NCBI RefSeq assembly: GCF_014651835.1
Contig: NZ_BMXQ01000001.1
Location: forward strand, 186,001-250,000
Length of the DNA: 64,000 nucleotides
From: Pigmentiphaga litoralis
GTDB lineage: Bacteria; Pseudomonadota; Gammaproteobacteria; Burkholderiales; Burkholderiaceae_B
Direction: 5' to 3'
This document shows, in pieces, positions 29,266 through 37,148 of the stretch. How positions within the stretch are numbered: position 1 is the first letter of the stretch; each line of letters starts with the position of its first letter. A program made the translations under genes and the position numbers. The notes below the pieces were generated by a model. It searched no databases. It saw only the letters and a program-made list of their open reading frames with translations, and was not told the origin of the DNA.

Positions 29266-29311
29266 CGCGTCCGTACGGACCCGCCGGACAGACCACAGAG
29301 CAGTGATAGAC

Positions 29312-30070
29312 ATGATAGATCTGGGTGTGAACATCGACCACGTTGCGACGCTGCGCCAGCAGCGCCACGTCTCCTATCCCGACCCGGTGCGCGCGGCGCT
29401 GATGGCCGAAGATGCGGGCGCCGACCTGATCACCCTGCATCTGCGGGAAGACCGGCGCCACATCCAGGATGCCGACGTGGACGCGATCCGCGGCCAGTTG
29501 CGCACCCGCATGAACCTGGAATGCGCGATCACCCCCGAGATGCTGGCTATCGCCTGCCGCGTGAAGCCGCATGACGTTTGCCTGGTGCCCGAAAAGCGGC
29601 AGGAACTGACGACCGAAGGCGGCCTGGACGTGCTGGGTCACTTCGATACCGTGCGGGCGGCCGTGGCGCAGTTGCAGGACGCAGGCATCCGGGTGTCGCT
29701 GTTCATCGATCCCGATGCGGCGCAGATCGAAGCGTCGCAGCGCGCGGGCGCCACCGTGATCGAACTGCACACCGGCGCCTATGCCGAGCAGGAAGGCGCG
29801 GGCGCCGCTGCGGAACTGGCCCGCATCCGCGAAGGCATTGCGGCAGGCGTGCGGCACGGCCTGCGCGTGAACGCCGGGCATGGGCTGCATTATGAAAACG
29901 TGCAGGCCGTGGCCGAGCTGGATGGCATCGCCGAACTGAATATCGGGCATGCCATCGTGGCGCAGGCCGTGTTCAGTGGCTGGACCGCGGCCGTGCGCGA
30001 CATGAAGGCGCTGATGGTGACCGCGCGCCAGCATGCGCAGCGCGGTGTGCTGCTGCGGCCCGCGCATTGA
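29312..30070 (+). CDS. pdxJ: Pyridoxine 5'-phosphate synthase
   Basis: Last step of DXP-dependent vitamin B6 synthesis (252 aa). ATG 29312 gives the family start [18 protein letters not shown]; an upstream in-frame GTG is possible. Catalytic and phosphate-binding blocks are [39 protein letters not shown] and ELHTGAYAE. The C-terminal [15 protein letters not shown] and [14 protein letters not shown] are also present. It overlaps the acpS frame by 4 bp (TTGA). Confidence 0.96.
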   Translation: MIDLGVNIDHVATLRQQRHVSYPDPVRAALMAEDAGADLITLHLREDRRHIQDADVDAIRGQLRTRMNLECAITPEMLAIACRVKPHDVCLVPEKRQELTTEGGLDVLGHFDTVRAAVAQLQDAGIRVSLFIDPDAAQIEASQRAGATVIELHTGAYAEQEGAGAAAELARIREGIAAGVRHGLRVNAGHGLHYENVQAVAELDGIAELNIGHAIVAQAVFSGWTAAVRDMKALMVTARQHAQRGVLLRPAH

Positions 30071-30756
30071 GCGGGGCCGTGATTGGCGAGGCGGACGGCA
30101 GGTCCGGCGGGGTGACGGGCGGTGCCGGGGTCGGCACATCGGGCGGTGCCGGCGTCGGCACATCGGGCAGCATGTCCGGCGGCCTGACGGGCGGTCCCGG
30201 CGTTAGCACGTCGGGCAGCACATCCGTCCGCGCCTCGGGCGGCAAGGACACCGTGCTTCATGACGGTCCGCCCCAGGCGCGTCCGGTGGCCATTGCGGGC
30301 GTCGGCATCGACCTGCTGCGCATCGACCGGATCGAGCGGGCCCTGGCGCGCCGGGGCGACCGTTTCGCCAGCAAGATTCTCGGTCCGCGGGAACTGGCCA
30401 AGTTTGCCGCCCGCCGCGCACGCGATCCGCAACGGGGCATCCGTTTCCTGGCGACCCGGTTCGCCGCCAAAGAGGCATTTTCCAAGGCAATCGGCCTGGG
30501 CATGCGCATGCCGATGGTGTGGACGCGCATGCAGACGCTGAACGCCCCCAGCGGCAAGCCGATGGTGGTGCTGGCCGAGCCGCTGCGCAGCTGGTACGAC
30601 GCGCGGTTTGGCGCGGCGCATGTGTCGATCACGGATGAGTCTGACATGGCCGCGGCGTATGTGGTGGTCGAGATGTTGCCCGCCGAGCCGGCCAGCACGG
30701 CAGCTGGTTCGGCGGTCAGCAGTGTGACCAGTGCGGATGGAAACCGGTCGGCGTGA
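30067..30756 (+). CDS. acpS: Holo-ACP synthase with Gly-rich N-terminal extension
   Basis: Transfers 4'-phosphopantetheine from CoA to ACP. The conserved domain begins at about residue 77 ([21 protein letters not shown], with the magnesium-binding Asp) and includes [20 protein letters not shown] with the second acidic ligand. The preceding 60-75 residues are a Gly/Ser/Thr repeat (GGAGVGTS units) encoded by a 24-bp minisatellite. If the TTG at 30067 is used, translation is coupled to pdxJ and the extension is made. GTG 30253 would give a normal-length protein with about 15 extra residues. A short Ala/Ser-rich tail ends the protein. The product is secure; the start is not. Confidence 0.85.
   Translation: MSGAVIGEADGRSGGVTGGAGVGTSGGAGVGTSGSMSGGLTGGPGVSTSGSTSVRASGGKDTVLHDGPPQARPVAIAGVGIDLLRIDRIERALARRGDRFASKILGPRELAKFAARRARDPQRGIRFLATRFAAKEAFSKAIGLGMRMPMVWTRMQTLNAPSGKPMVVLAEPLRSWYDARFGAAHVSITDESDMAAAYVVVEMLPAEPASTAAGSAVSSVTSADGNRSA
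30118..30237 (+). repeat. 24-bp tandem repeat in the acpS 5' region (5 units)
   Basis: Five in-frame 24-bp units beginning GGCGGTGCCGGGGTCGGCAC. The first two are almost identical and the last three degenerate. They encode 8-residue Gly/Ser repeats ([16 protein letters not shown] and relatives). Confidence 0.85.
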
Positions 30757-30850
30757 CGGGCGCCGCACTGCAGAGGCCGCACTGCAGGCCCCACTGGAGG
30801 CCCCACCGCAGGCGCAGTGCAGGCTCGCTGCAGGCCTCACGCCGGACCTT

Positions 30851-30907
30851 ATCGCAGGCCACGGTCCTCACCGCAGGCCCCGGTCCTTACCGCAGGCCCC
30901 GGTCCAG
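30851..30907. repeat. 19-bp tandem repeat, 3 units
   Basis: Three 19-bp units of the form ACCGCAGGCCCCGGTCCTT in the spacer between acpS and nagZ. The preceding 30770-30840 contains more degenerate GCAGGCC-rich copies of 12-15 bp. Confidence 0.85.
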
Positions 30908-30949
30908 CTACCTGCCTCCTTCTCTCTTCAATGACTTCCTTCTGATTCC

Positions 30950-32131
30950 ATGAGCGTGTCTTTCCCTTCCGAGCGCGCCGCGCTGCCCCCCGGTCCGGTA
31001 ATCGTCGATGTCGCCGGCTTCGAACTGACGCCGGCCGAGGTGGCTCGGCTGCAGCATCCGCTGGTGGGCGGGGTGATCCTGTTCGCCCGCAATTTTGAAA
31101 GCCGCGCGCAGCTGTGCGCACTGACGGCAAGCATCCACGCGGCGCGCCATGCCCCGCTGATGATCGCGGTGGACCACGAAGGCGGGCGGGTGCAGCGGTT
31201 TCGCACCGACGGCTTCACGCACCTGCCGGCCATGCGCACCCTGGGGGAGGTCTGGAACGACGATCCACTGGCCGCGATGCGGCTGGCCACCGACGTGGGC
31301 GTGGTGCTGGCCGCCGAGCTGCGTGCGTCGGGCGTGGACCTGAGCTTTACCCCGGTGCTGGACCTGGACTACGGCGATAGCCGCGTGATCCGCGACCGGT
31401 CCTTCCACCGCGATCCCAAGGCCGTGGCGATGCTGGCGCGCGCCCTGGTGCAAGGCCTGGCGCAACGCGGCATGAGCAATTGCGGCAAGCATTTTCCGGG
31501 ACATGGCTTTGTGCAGGCCGACTCGCACGTCGATATCCCGGTGGATGATCGCAGCCTGGAGGACGTGCTGGGCGAGGACGCCATGCCGTATGTCTGGCTG
31601 GGTGACAGCGTGCTGCAGGCGGTCATGCCGGCGCACGTCATCTACCCGAAGGTGGATGCGCACCCGGCCGGCTTTTCGCGGGTGTGGGTGCAGGACATTC
31701 TGCGCGGCCGGCTGGGCTACCAGGGCGTGGTGTTTTCGGACGACCTGACGATGGAAGGCGCCACGGTGGCGGGCGACATCCTGGGCCGGGCCACCGCGGC
31801 GCTGGGGGCGGGGTGTGACATGGTCCTGGTGTGCAATCGGCCGGACCTGGCGGATGACCTGCTGGCGCGGCTGGACATCACGCCGGATGCGCCGTTGAAC
31901 ACGGCGTCCGATGGGCGGCCGGGTGCCCCGTCAGGCATGCGGTCCGATGCGTCGCCCGACGGCGCTCCGGCCGGGAACCTGCCCGCGAGATGGAACGCCG
32001 AGTCCGCCGCCCGTGTGGCGCGGCTGATGCCCCGCTTCGACGCTCCCGACTGGGATGGGTTGGTAACCGATTCGGTCTATACCCGGGCGCGTGACCGTAT
32101 CCTGGCCCTGCCTCGGTACAATCCAGCCTGA
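30950..32131 (+). CDS. nagZ: Beta-N-acetylhexosaminidase NagZ
   Basis: Cytoplasmic family-3 glycosidase of peptidoglycan recycling. It cleaves GlcNAc-1,6-anhydro-MurNAc-peptides, whose products can induce AmpC in other species. 393 aa. Motifs are VDHEGGRVQRFR, DLSFTPVLDLDYG, the substrate loop NCGKHFPGHGFVQADSHVDI with the His/Asp pair, and the nucleophile Asp in VVFSDDLTMEGATVAG. A Gly/Ala/Pro/Asp-rich insertion of about 40 residues lies in the C-terminal part (after DITPDAPLNT) and looks like another low-complexity expansion. It is preceded by a repeat-filled spacer. Confidence 0.95.
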   Translation: MSVSFPSERAALPPGPVIVDVAGFELTPAEVARLQHPLVGGVILFARNFESRAQLCALTASIHAARHAPLMIAVDHEGGRVQRFRTDGFTHLPAMRTLGEVWNDDPLAAMRLATDVGVVLAAELRASGVDLSFTPVLDLDYGDSRVIRDRSFHRDPKAVAMLARALVQGLAQRGMSNCGKHFPGHGFVQADSHVDIPVDDRSLEDVLGEDAMPYVWLGDSVLQAVMPAHVIYPKVDAHPAGFSRVWVQDILRGRLGYQGVVFSDDLTMEGATVAGDILGRATAALGAGCDMVLVCNRPDLADDLLARLDITPDAPLNTASDGRPGAPSGMRSDASPDGAPAGNLPARWNAESAARVARLMPRFDAPDWDGLVTDSVYTRARDRILALPRYNPA

Positions 32132-32267
32132 TTCGCCTCGATCGGCGTCGATCGGCACACCGCCGGCGGCGCGCCCGCCGATCGGCCGCTGCCCGACGCC
32201 TTGATGTTGCTCCTGGGTGTCATTGCGCGGCGGCGCTTCCTTCATTCGCGCAACCCGAGACCCGACC

Positions 32268-34646
32268 ATGAGCCGGAGCAAACCTCTTCCCGGCGCCGGT
32301 ACCGAGCCGGACCCGACTTCTTCGATGCCCGAGGCGCCCGTGCCCGTGCCTGGCACCGAGCCCGCCGCCACGTCTTCGACTGCGGAGCCTGCTGCGTCGC
32401 CTGCCGACGCCGCGCCGCGTGCCCCTGACGTGGTGGAGGAGGGCAACGACCTGCCCGCAGGCACCCAGCCGCCGCTGCCCGAGCATCGGGTGGATGGCGA
32501 GGTGGCCGAGATGGCGGGGGATCTGGACGACGACGTGGGCAGTGATGCCGACGTCGATACGGACAGCGATACGGACCGCGATACCGATGTTGGCGCGGAC
32601 AACGACACCGACGCGGACCCCTACACCGACACCGACACCGACACCGACGCGGACGCCGACACCGACGCGGACGCCGACACCGACGCGGACGCCGACACCG
32701 ACGCGGACACCGACACTGACCCGGCCGCCGGCGGCGCCCCAGCCGACGCCGACCCCGCGCCCGGCCGCAAACCGCGCGCGAAAGCCGCCGCTGCCGCCCC
32801 GGCCACCCCCGACACGCCTCGCGCACCCGAACCCTTCGACGCCAAGCGCCTGATGGCGCAGCTGCCACACTTGCCGGGCGTCTACCGCCACATCAATGCG
32901 GAAGGCGAGGTCATGTACGTAGGCAAGGCGCGCGACCTGAAAAAGCGCGTGTCGTCCTACTTCCAGAAGCAGCCGTCCAGCCCGCGCATCGCCCACATGG
33001 TGGCGCGCGTGACCAAGGTGGATGTGACCGTCACCCGGTCCGAAGCCGAAGCGCTGCTGCTCGAAAACAACCTCATCAAGTCCCTCTCGCCGCGCTACAA
33101 CATCCTGTTTCGCGACGACAAGTCCTATCCCTACCTGAAGGTCACGGGGCACGAATTCCCGCGCATCGCCTACTACCGGGGATCGACCGACCGGCGCAAC
33201 CAGTACTTCGGTCCCTTCCCCAGCGCCTGGGCCGTGCGCGAAAGCATCCAGGTGCTGCAGAAGGTGTTCCGCCTGCGCACCTGTGAAGACACCGTGTTTT
33301 CGAACCGGTCGCGGCCCTGCCTGCTGCATCAGATCCAGCGTTGCTCCGGCCCGTGCGTGGACCTGATCAAGCCTGAAGACTATGCAGAGGACGTGCACCG
33401 CGCAACGCAGTTCCTGCGCGGGCATACCCAGGCGGTGCTGACCGATATCGAGACGCGCATGTTCAAGGCGTCGAGCGACATGCGCTTCGAAGACGCGGCC
33501 GTGCTGCGCAACCAGATGTCGGCGTTGTCCAGCGTGCTGCGTCAGCAGACCATGGAAGGCATTGGCGACCAGGATGCCGACATCATCGCGATCGCGCTGC
33601 AGGGCGGCCGCGCCTGTGTGAACCTGGCCATGGTCCGGGGCGGACGCCATCTGGGCGACAAGCCGTTCTTTCCGACCCATACGGATGGCGATTCGCCCGG
33701 CGACGTGCTCGAAGCCTTCATGTCTCAGCACTACATCGAACGGGCGCTTCCGCCGGTGATCGTCGTGTCGCATGCCTTGCCCGATCCCGAAGTGGCGGAC
33801 ATGCTGGCCGAGCAGGCAGGGACCAAGCTGACGGTGCTCAAGCAGCCGCAAGGCGTGCGCAAGAGCTGGCTGGAACAGGCGCGCAAGAATGCCGAACTGG
33901 CGCTGGCGCGGGTGCTGGCCGAGGCCGGGTCGCAGCAGGCGCGCACGCTGGCGCTGGCCCAGGTGCTGGGCATGGACACGGATGAAGCCGCGCTGGAAAA
34001 CCTGCGCATCGAATGCTTCGACATCAGCCATACGGCGGGGGAGGCCACGCAGGCGTCCTGTGTCGTCTACCATCACCACGCCACGCAGCCCAAGGAATAC
34101 CGGCGCTACAACATCGACGACATCGTGGGGGGTGACGACTACGCCGCCATGCGCCAGGTGCTGACGCGTCGTTACGAAAAAAACTCTCACGGCGAGGGGG
34201 TCATGCCGGATATAGTCCTCATCGACGGCGGCAAGGGACAGATCAGTTCGGCGCGCCAGGTCTTCGAAGAACTGGGCCTGGATATCGGACTGCTGGTCGG
34301 CGTCGCCAAGGGAGAGGGCCGCAAGGTCGGACTGGAAACGCTGGTCTTTCCGGACGGCCGGCCACCGCTTGTGCTGGGCGGCGAATCGGCGGCGCTGATG
34401 CTGGTCGCGCAGATCCGCGACGAGGCCCACCGGTTTGCGATCACCGGCATGCGCGCGCGGCGCGCCAAGACCCGCAACGTGTCGCGGCTGGAAGAAGTCG
34501 AGGGGATCGGCGCCAAGCGCCGTCAGCGCCTGCTGGCGCGATTCGGAGGACTGCGCGGGGTACTGGCGGCAAGCGTCGAAGACCTGGCGACGATCGATGG
34601 CATCTCGCTCGATCTGGCCGAACGTATCTACCGTCAATTGCATTGA
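32268..34646 (+). CDS. uvrC: Excinuclease ABC subunit C with Asp-rich N-terminal extension
   Basis: Nuclease of nucleotide excision repair (792 aa from ATG 32268; E. coli about 610). The canonical start region [20 protein letters not shown] is at residue about 190. It is followed by the GIY-YIG nuclease ([19 protein letters not shown]), the UVR motif ([14 protein letters not shown]), the RNase-H-like 5' nuclease ([28 protein letters not shown]) and C-terminal helix-hairpin-helix motifs ([13 protein letters not shown]). The first 190 residues are Ala/Pro-rich and then strongly acidic, with DADADTD repeats from an 18-bp minisatellite. No suitable start codon lies between residue 99 (Met) and the conserved FDAK, so at least part of the extension must be translated. 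Confidence 0.93.
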   Translation: MSRSKPLPGAGTEPDPTSSMPEAPVPVPGTEPAATSSTAEPAASPADAAPRAPDVVEEGNDLPAGTQPPLPEHRVDGEVAEMAGDLDDDVGSDADVDTDSDTDRDTDVGADNDTDADPYTDTDTDTDADADTDADADTDADADTDADTDTDPAAGGAPADADPAPGRKPRAKAAAAAPATPDTPRAPEPFDAKRLMAQLPHLPGVYRHINAEGEVMYVGKARDLKKRVSSYFQKQPSSPRIAHMVARVTKVDVTVTRSEAEALLLENNLIKSLSPRYNILFRDDKSYPYLKVTGHEFPRIAYYRGSTDRRNQYFGPFPSAWAVRESIQVLQKVFRLRTCEDTVFSNRSRPCLLHQIQRCSGPCVDLIKPEDYAEDVHRATQFLRGHTQAVLTDIETRMFKASSDMRFEDAAVLRNQMSALSSVLRQQTMEGIGDQDADIIAIALQGGRACVNLAMVRGGRHLGDKPFFPTHTDGDSPGDVLEAFMSQHYIERALPPVIVVSHALPDPEVADMLAEQAGTKLTVLKQPQGVRKSWLEQARKNAELALARVLAEAGSQQARTLALAQVLGMDTDEAALENLRIECFDISHTAGEATQASCVVYHHHATQPKEYRRYNIDDIVGGDDYAAMRQVLTRRYEKNSHGEGVMPDIVLIDGGKGQISSARQVFEELGLDIGLLVGVAKGEGRKVGLETLVFPDGRPPLVLGGESAALMLVAQIRDEAHRFAITGMRARRAKTRNVSRLEEVEGIGAKRRQRLLARFGGLRGVLAASVEDLATIDGISLDLAERIYRQLH
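32640..32711 (+). repeat. 18-bp tandem repeat in the uvrC 5' region (4 units)
   Basis: Four in-frame copies of GACACCGACGCGGACGCC at 32640, 32658, 32676 and 32694. The first three are identical and the fourth has one change. Degenerate copies flank them (about 32533-32723). They encode the DTDADA acidic repeat. Confidence 0.9.
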
Positions 34647-34691
34647 GCATGACCCACCCTTCACCTGGCGACCAGCCTGTTAGCATTCACC

Positions 34692-35264
34692 ATGCCTCTT
34701 AATCTGCCGATTATCCTGACCTGGGTGCGGATCGTCATGATCCCCCTGGTAGTGGGTCTCTACTATGTGCCGGAAAGCCTGCTGGGCCTTCACCTGCGCG
34801 ACATCCTGGCCACGGCGATTTTCGTGTTTGCGGCGCTGACCGACTGGCTCGACGGCTGGCTGGCGCGGCTCTGGAACCAGACCTCGTCGTTCGGCGCGTT
34901 CCTGGATCCGGTGGCCGACAAGCTGATGGTGAGCGCGGCGCTGCTGGTGCTGCTCAATCTGGGCCGGGTCGACGCCATGATCGCGCTGGTGATCATCGGC
35001 CGCGAGATCACGATTTCAGCCCTGCGGGAATGGATGGCCCAGATTGGCGCGCGCGCCAGCGTCGCGGTGCATCGCCTGGGCAAGTTCAAGACGATCGCGC
35101 AAATGGTGGCGATTCCCTGCCTGCTGTACGACCGCCGCCTGTTCGGCGTGATCGATACGCACTGGTGGGGCTCGCGCCTGATCGAGGTCGCGGCCGTGCT
35201 GACCGTATGGTCGATGATGTACTACCTGCGCCGGGCCTGGCCTATCATCAAGAAGTCGGCCTGA
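34692..35264 (+). CDS. pgsA: CDP-diacylglycerol-glycerol-3-phosphate 3-phosphatidyltransferase
   Basis: Commits CDP-diacylglycerol to phosphatidylglycerol and cardiolipin (190 aa, multi-pass membrane). The CDP-alcohol phosphotransferase motif DG(x2)AR(x8)G(x3)D(x3)D is complete in two pieces: TDWLDGWLARLWNQ and SFGAFLDPVADKLM. It starts MPLNLPIILTWVRIVMIPL. It follows uvrC by 45 bp, a widespread pairing. The stop codon lies inside a 14-bp tandem repeat. The tRNA cluster often found after pgsA in other Proteobacteria is not present. Confidence 0.96.
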   Translation: MPLNLPIILTWVRIVMIPLVVGLYYVPESLLGLHLRDILATAIFVFAALTDWLDGWLARLWNQTSSFGAFLDPVADKLMVSAALLVLLNLGRVDAMIALVIIGREITISALREWMAQIGARASVAVHRLGKFKTIAQMVAIPCLLYDRRLFGVIDTHWWGSRLIEVAAVLTVWSMMYYLRRAWPIIKKSA

Positions 35265-35298
35265 ACCCGGCGGCCTGAACCCGGCGGCCTGAACCCGG
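35257..35298. repeat. 14-bp tandem repeat, 3 perfect units, spanning the pgsA stop
   Basis: CGGCCTGAACCCGG three times without mismatch. The first copy contains the pgsA stop codon TGA (35262-35264). Confidence 0.95.
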
Positions 35299-35391
35299 CA
35301 GTGTGAATTTCGCGGTCCGACCTCGCTGTCGGGCCGACAAGAAGCGCGGCGCGCCCCCTTTTGCTTTGCAGGGCGCCGCCATGGAGACATC

Positions 35392-36744
35392 GTGCAGCAA
35401 GTTCTGAGGGCACCGGGCCACCGGTACGCCCGCCGTCATTTCGATTGGAAAGTCATCACGCTCGTGGGAATTGCCCACGCGTCGTCGCACTTCTTCCAGC
35501 TCGTCATTCCCTCTTTGTACGTCCCGCTGTCCCTCGAATTCGGCCTGAGCTTTGCCGAACTCGGCGCCGTCGTGGCCGTGTTCTATGCCCTGTCGGGCCT
35601 GGGGCAGGCCGCTTCGGGGTTCGCGGTGGACCGCTTTGGCGCCAAGCCCATGCTGTGGTTCGGGCTGGGCAATTTCGTGCTGGCGGGCTGCGTGCTGGGG
35701 GCCGCGCAAGGCTATCTGTGGCTGCTCGCCGCCGCCGCCATTGCCGGCATGGGCAACGCCGTCTTCCACCCGGTCGACTTTTCAATCCTGAACCGGCGGG
35801 TCAGTGCGCCGCGGCTCGGGCATGCGTTCAGCGCGCACGGCATCACGGGCAATCTGGGCTGGGCGGCCACGCCGGTGTTCATCGCCACGCTGACGTACTT
35901 CTTCAGCTGGCGGATTGCGGCGTTCGGCGCGGCGCTGTTGCTGGCGGCGGTGCTGGCCATGACGGTGATCGGCCGGCGGCTGCTGACCGTCGACGTGGTG
36001 CGGCCGGTGGTGACCAACGACTCGGCCATCGATGCCGCAGCGGGCGTAAGCGCGTCCGCCACGCCCCGGGGCGGCGCCGACCTGCCCGCCCGGCCTGTCC
36101 CGGCCAAGGCCGCGGGCGGCGGTTCCCTGAAAGCCCTGGTCAGCAGCCCCGTTTTGTGGGGTGCTTTCTTGTTCTTCTTGTGTACCTCGGCCGCGCTGTC
36201 GGCCGTTCAGAACTACACGGTGCCGCTGTTGGGCAGCCTGTACGGCATCACCACCGTCGCGGCCAGCACGGCGCTGTCGGGCTATATGGTGGGCGGCGCG
36301 ATCGGCATGGTCGGCGGCGGCTTCCTGGTCTCGGCGGGGCCGCACAGTGAAAAGATCGTGGCGGGCTCTTTCCTGGCTGCGGGCGGGATCCTGGCGCTGA
36401 TCGCGTTGCAGGTCGTGCCGTCCTCGTTTGCGGTGCCCCTGGTGGTGCTGGCGGGCATGTGCGCAGGCGTGGCGGGTCCGTCGCGCGACATGCTGGTCCG
36501 CAAGGTCGCTCCCAAGGGGGCGACCGGGTCGGTTTATGGCCTGGTGTATTCGGGCATGGACACGGGATCGGCCCTGGCGCCGCTGGCGTTTGGCGCGCTG
36601 TTCGACGCCGGACTGCGGCAGGCGCCGTACTTCGGCGCCTTGCTGGCCTTTCTGGTAGCGGCGGGCCTGGCGGCTTGGATCGCGTCGCGCGCTCGCGCCA
36701 GCGCTGGAGCGCCTGCGGAGTCCCGTGCAGGTGCCACGGCATGA
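35392..36744 (+). CDS. MFS transporter, fosmidomycin-resistance (Fsr)-like
   Basis: 450-aa major facilitator with about twelve membrane segments. GTG start with GGAGA five to ten bases upstream. The first half carries ITLVGIAHASSHFFQLVIP, the loop 2-3 motif SGFAVDRFGAKPMLW and the AGMGNAVFHPVDFSILNRR segment. The last resembles the Fsr/FsmR branch, in which a His-Pro follows the fourth or fifth helix. A central Ala/Pro-rich cytoplasmic loop (residues about 210-245) separates the halves. Substrate is unknown; an efflux role is the family default. No linked regulator. It is the last gene before an AT-richer 404-bp spacer. Confidence 0.8.
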   Translation: MQQVLRAPGHRYARRHFDWKVITLVGIAHASSHFFQLVIPSLYVPLSLEFGLSFAELGAVVAVFYALSGLGQAASGFAVDRFGAKPMLWFGLGNFVLAGCVLGAAQGYLWLLAAAAIAGMGNAVFHPVDFSILNRRVSAPRLGHAFSAHGITGNLGWAATPVFIATLTYFFSWRIAAFGAALLLAAVLAMTVIGRRLLTVDVVRPVVTNDSAIDAAAGVSASATPRGGADLPARPVPAKAAGGGSLKALVSSPVLWGAFLFFLCTSAALSAVQNYTVPLLGSLYGITTVAASTALSGYMVGGAIGMVGGGFLVSAGPHSEKIVAGSFLAAGGILALIALQVVPSSFAVPLVVLAGMCAGVAGPSRDMLVRKVAPKGATGSVYGLVYSGMDTGSALAPLAFGALFDAGLRQAPYFGALLAFLVAAGLAAWIASRARASAGAPAESRAGATA

Positions 36745-37148
36745 CGGGTTTCTACCGACACCTAGAGTACGAATACTCGGGCGGTATTTCGCGCAATGGG
36801 ATTAATCCTCGCATGCGCTTACAAGAACGAGGGTAAATGCGTAGCCGTACGGGTATATGTCAATAGTAGGATAGCTGCTATGTCCTTTACGTATACGAGA
36901 TGAGACAGCCTCCCCGGAAATCGCACGCAATTTGCCGGTTTTCGCCGTTGCCGGTGGGAATGTAGGTGCTCAAGTGATATTTTTGAGAGAATTTCCTCAG
37001 AAAGATCGGTTCAGGCGCTGCGTTGTCAGGCAATGCGCTATGGCTTGGTAGGTGAGCGGGGCAGGGCAGCAGAAAGCTTGCGGTCGCGTGCGGCCGAATT
37101 TGTCCGAATCCTCACACCCAATGCCAAAGGCGAAGCGTCCTTAGTTTT
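36745..37148. other. 404-bp AT-richer spacer upstream of the BTAD regulator
   Basis: No supported gene. Base composition is visibly lower in GC than the flanks. It contains a small perfect hairpin GAGTA-CGAA-TACTC at 36765-36778 and several A/T-rich patches (36830-36900 and 36975-37010) that may hold the promoter of the downstream regulator. I could not fix a -35/-10 pair. It marks the boundary between the housekeeping block and the nitrogen island. Confidence 0.6.

Noticed and set aside
32148-32195. CGATCGGC/GCCGATCG inverted repeat after nagZ as terminator
   Set aside because: 8-bp stem with a long GC-rich loop and no T-run; insufficient evidence.
35265-35391. tRNA cluster after pgsA, as in many Proteobacteria
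   Set aside because: The 127-bp spacer holds repeats and no cloverleaf or TTCGA arm.
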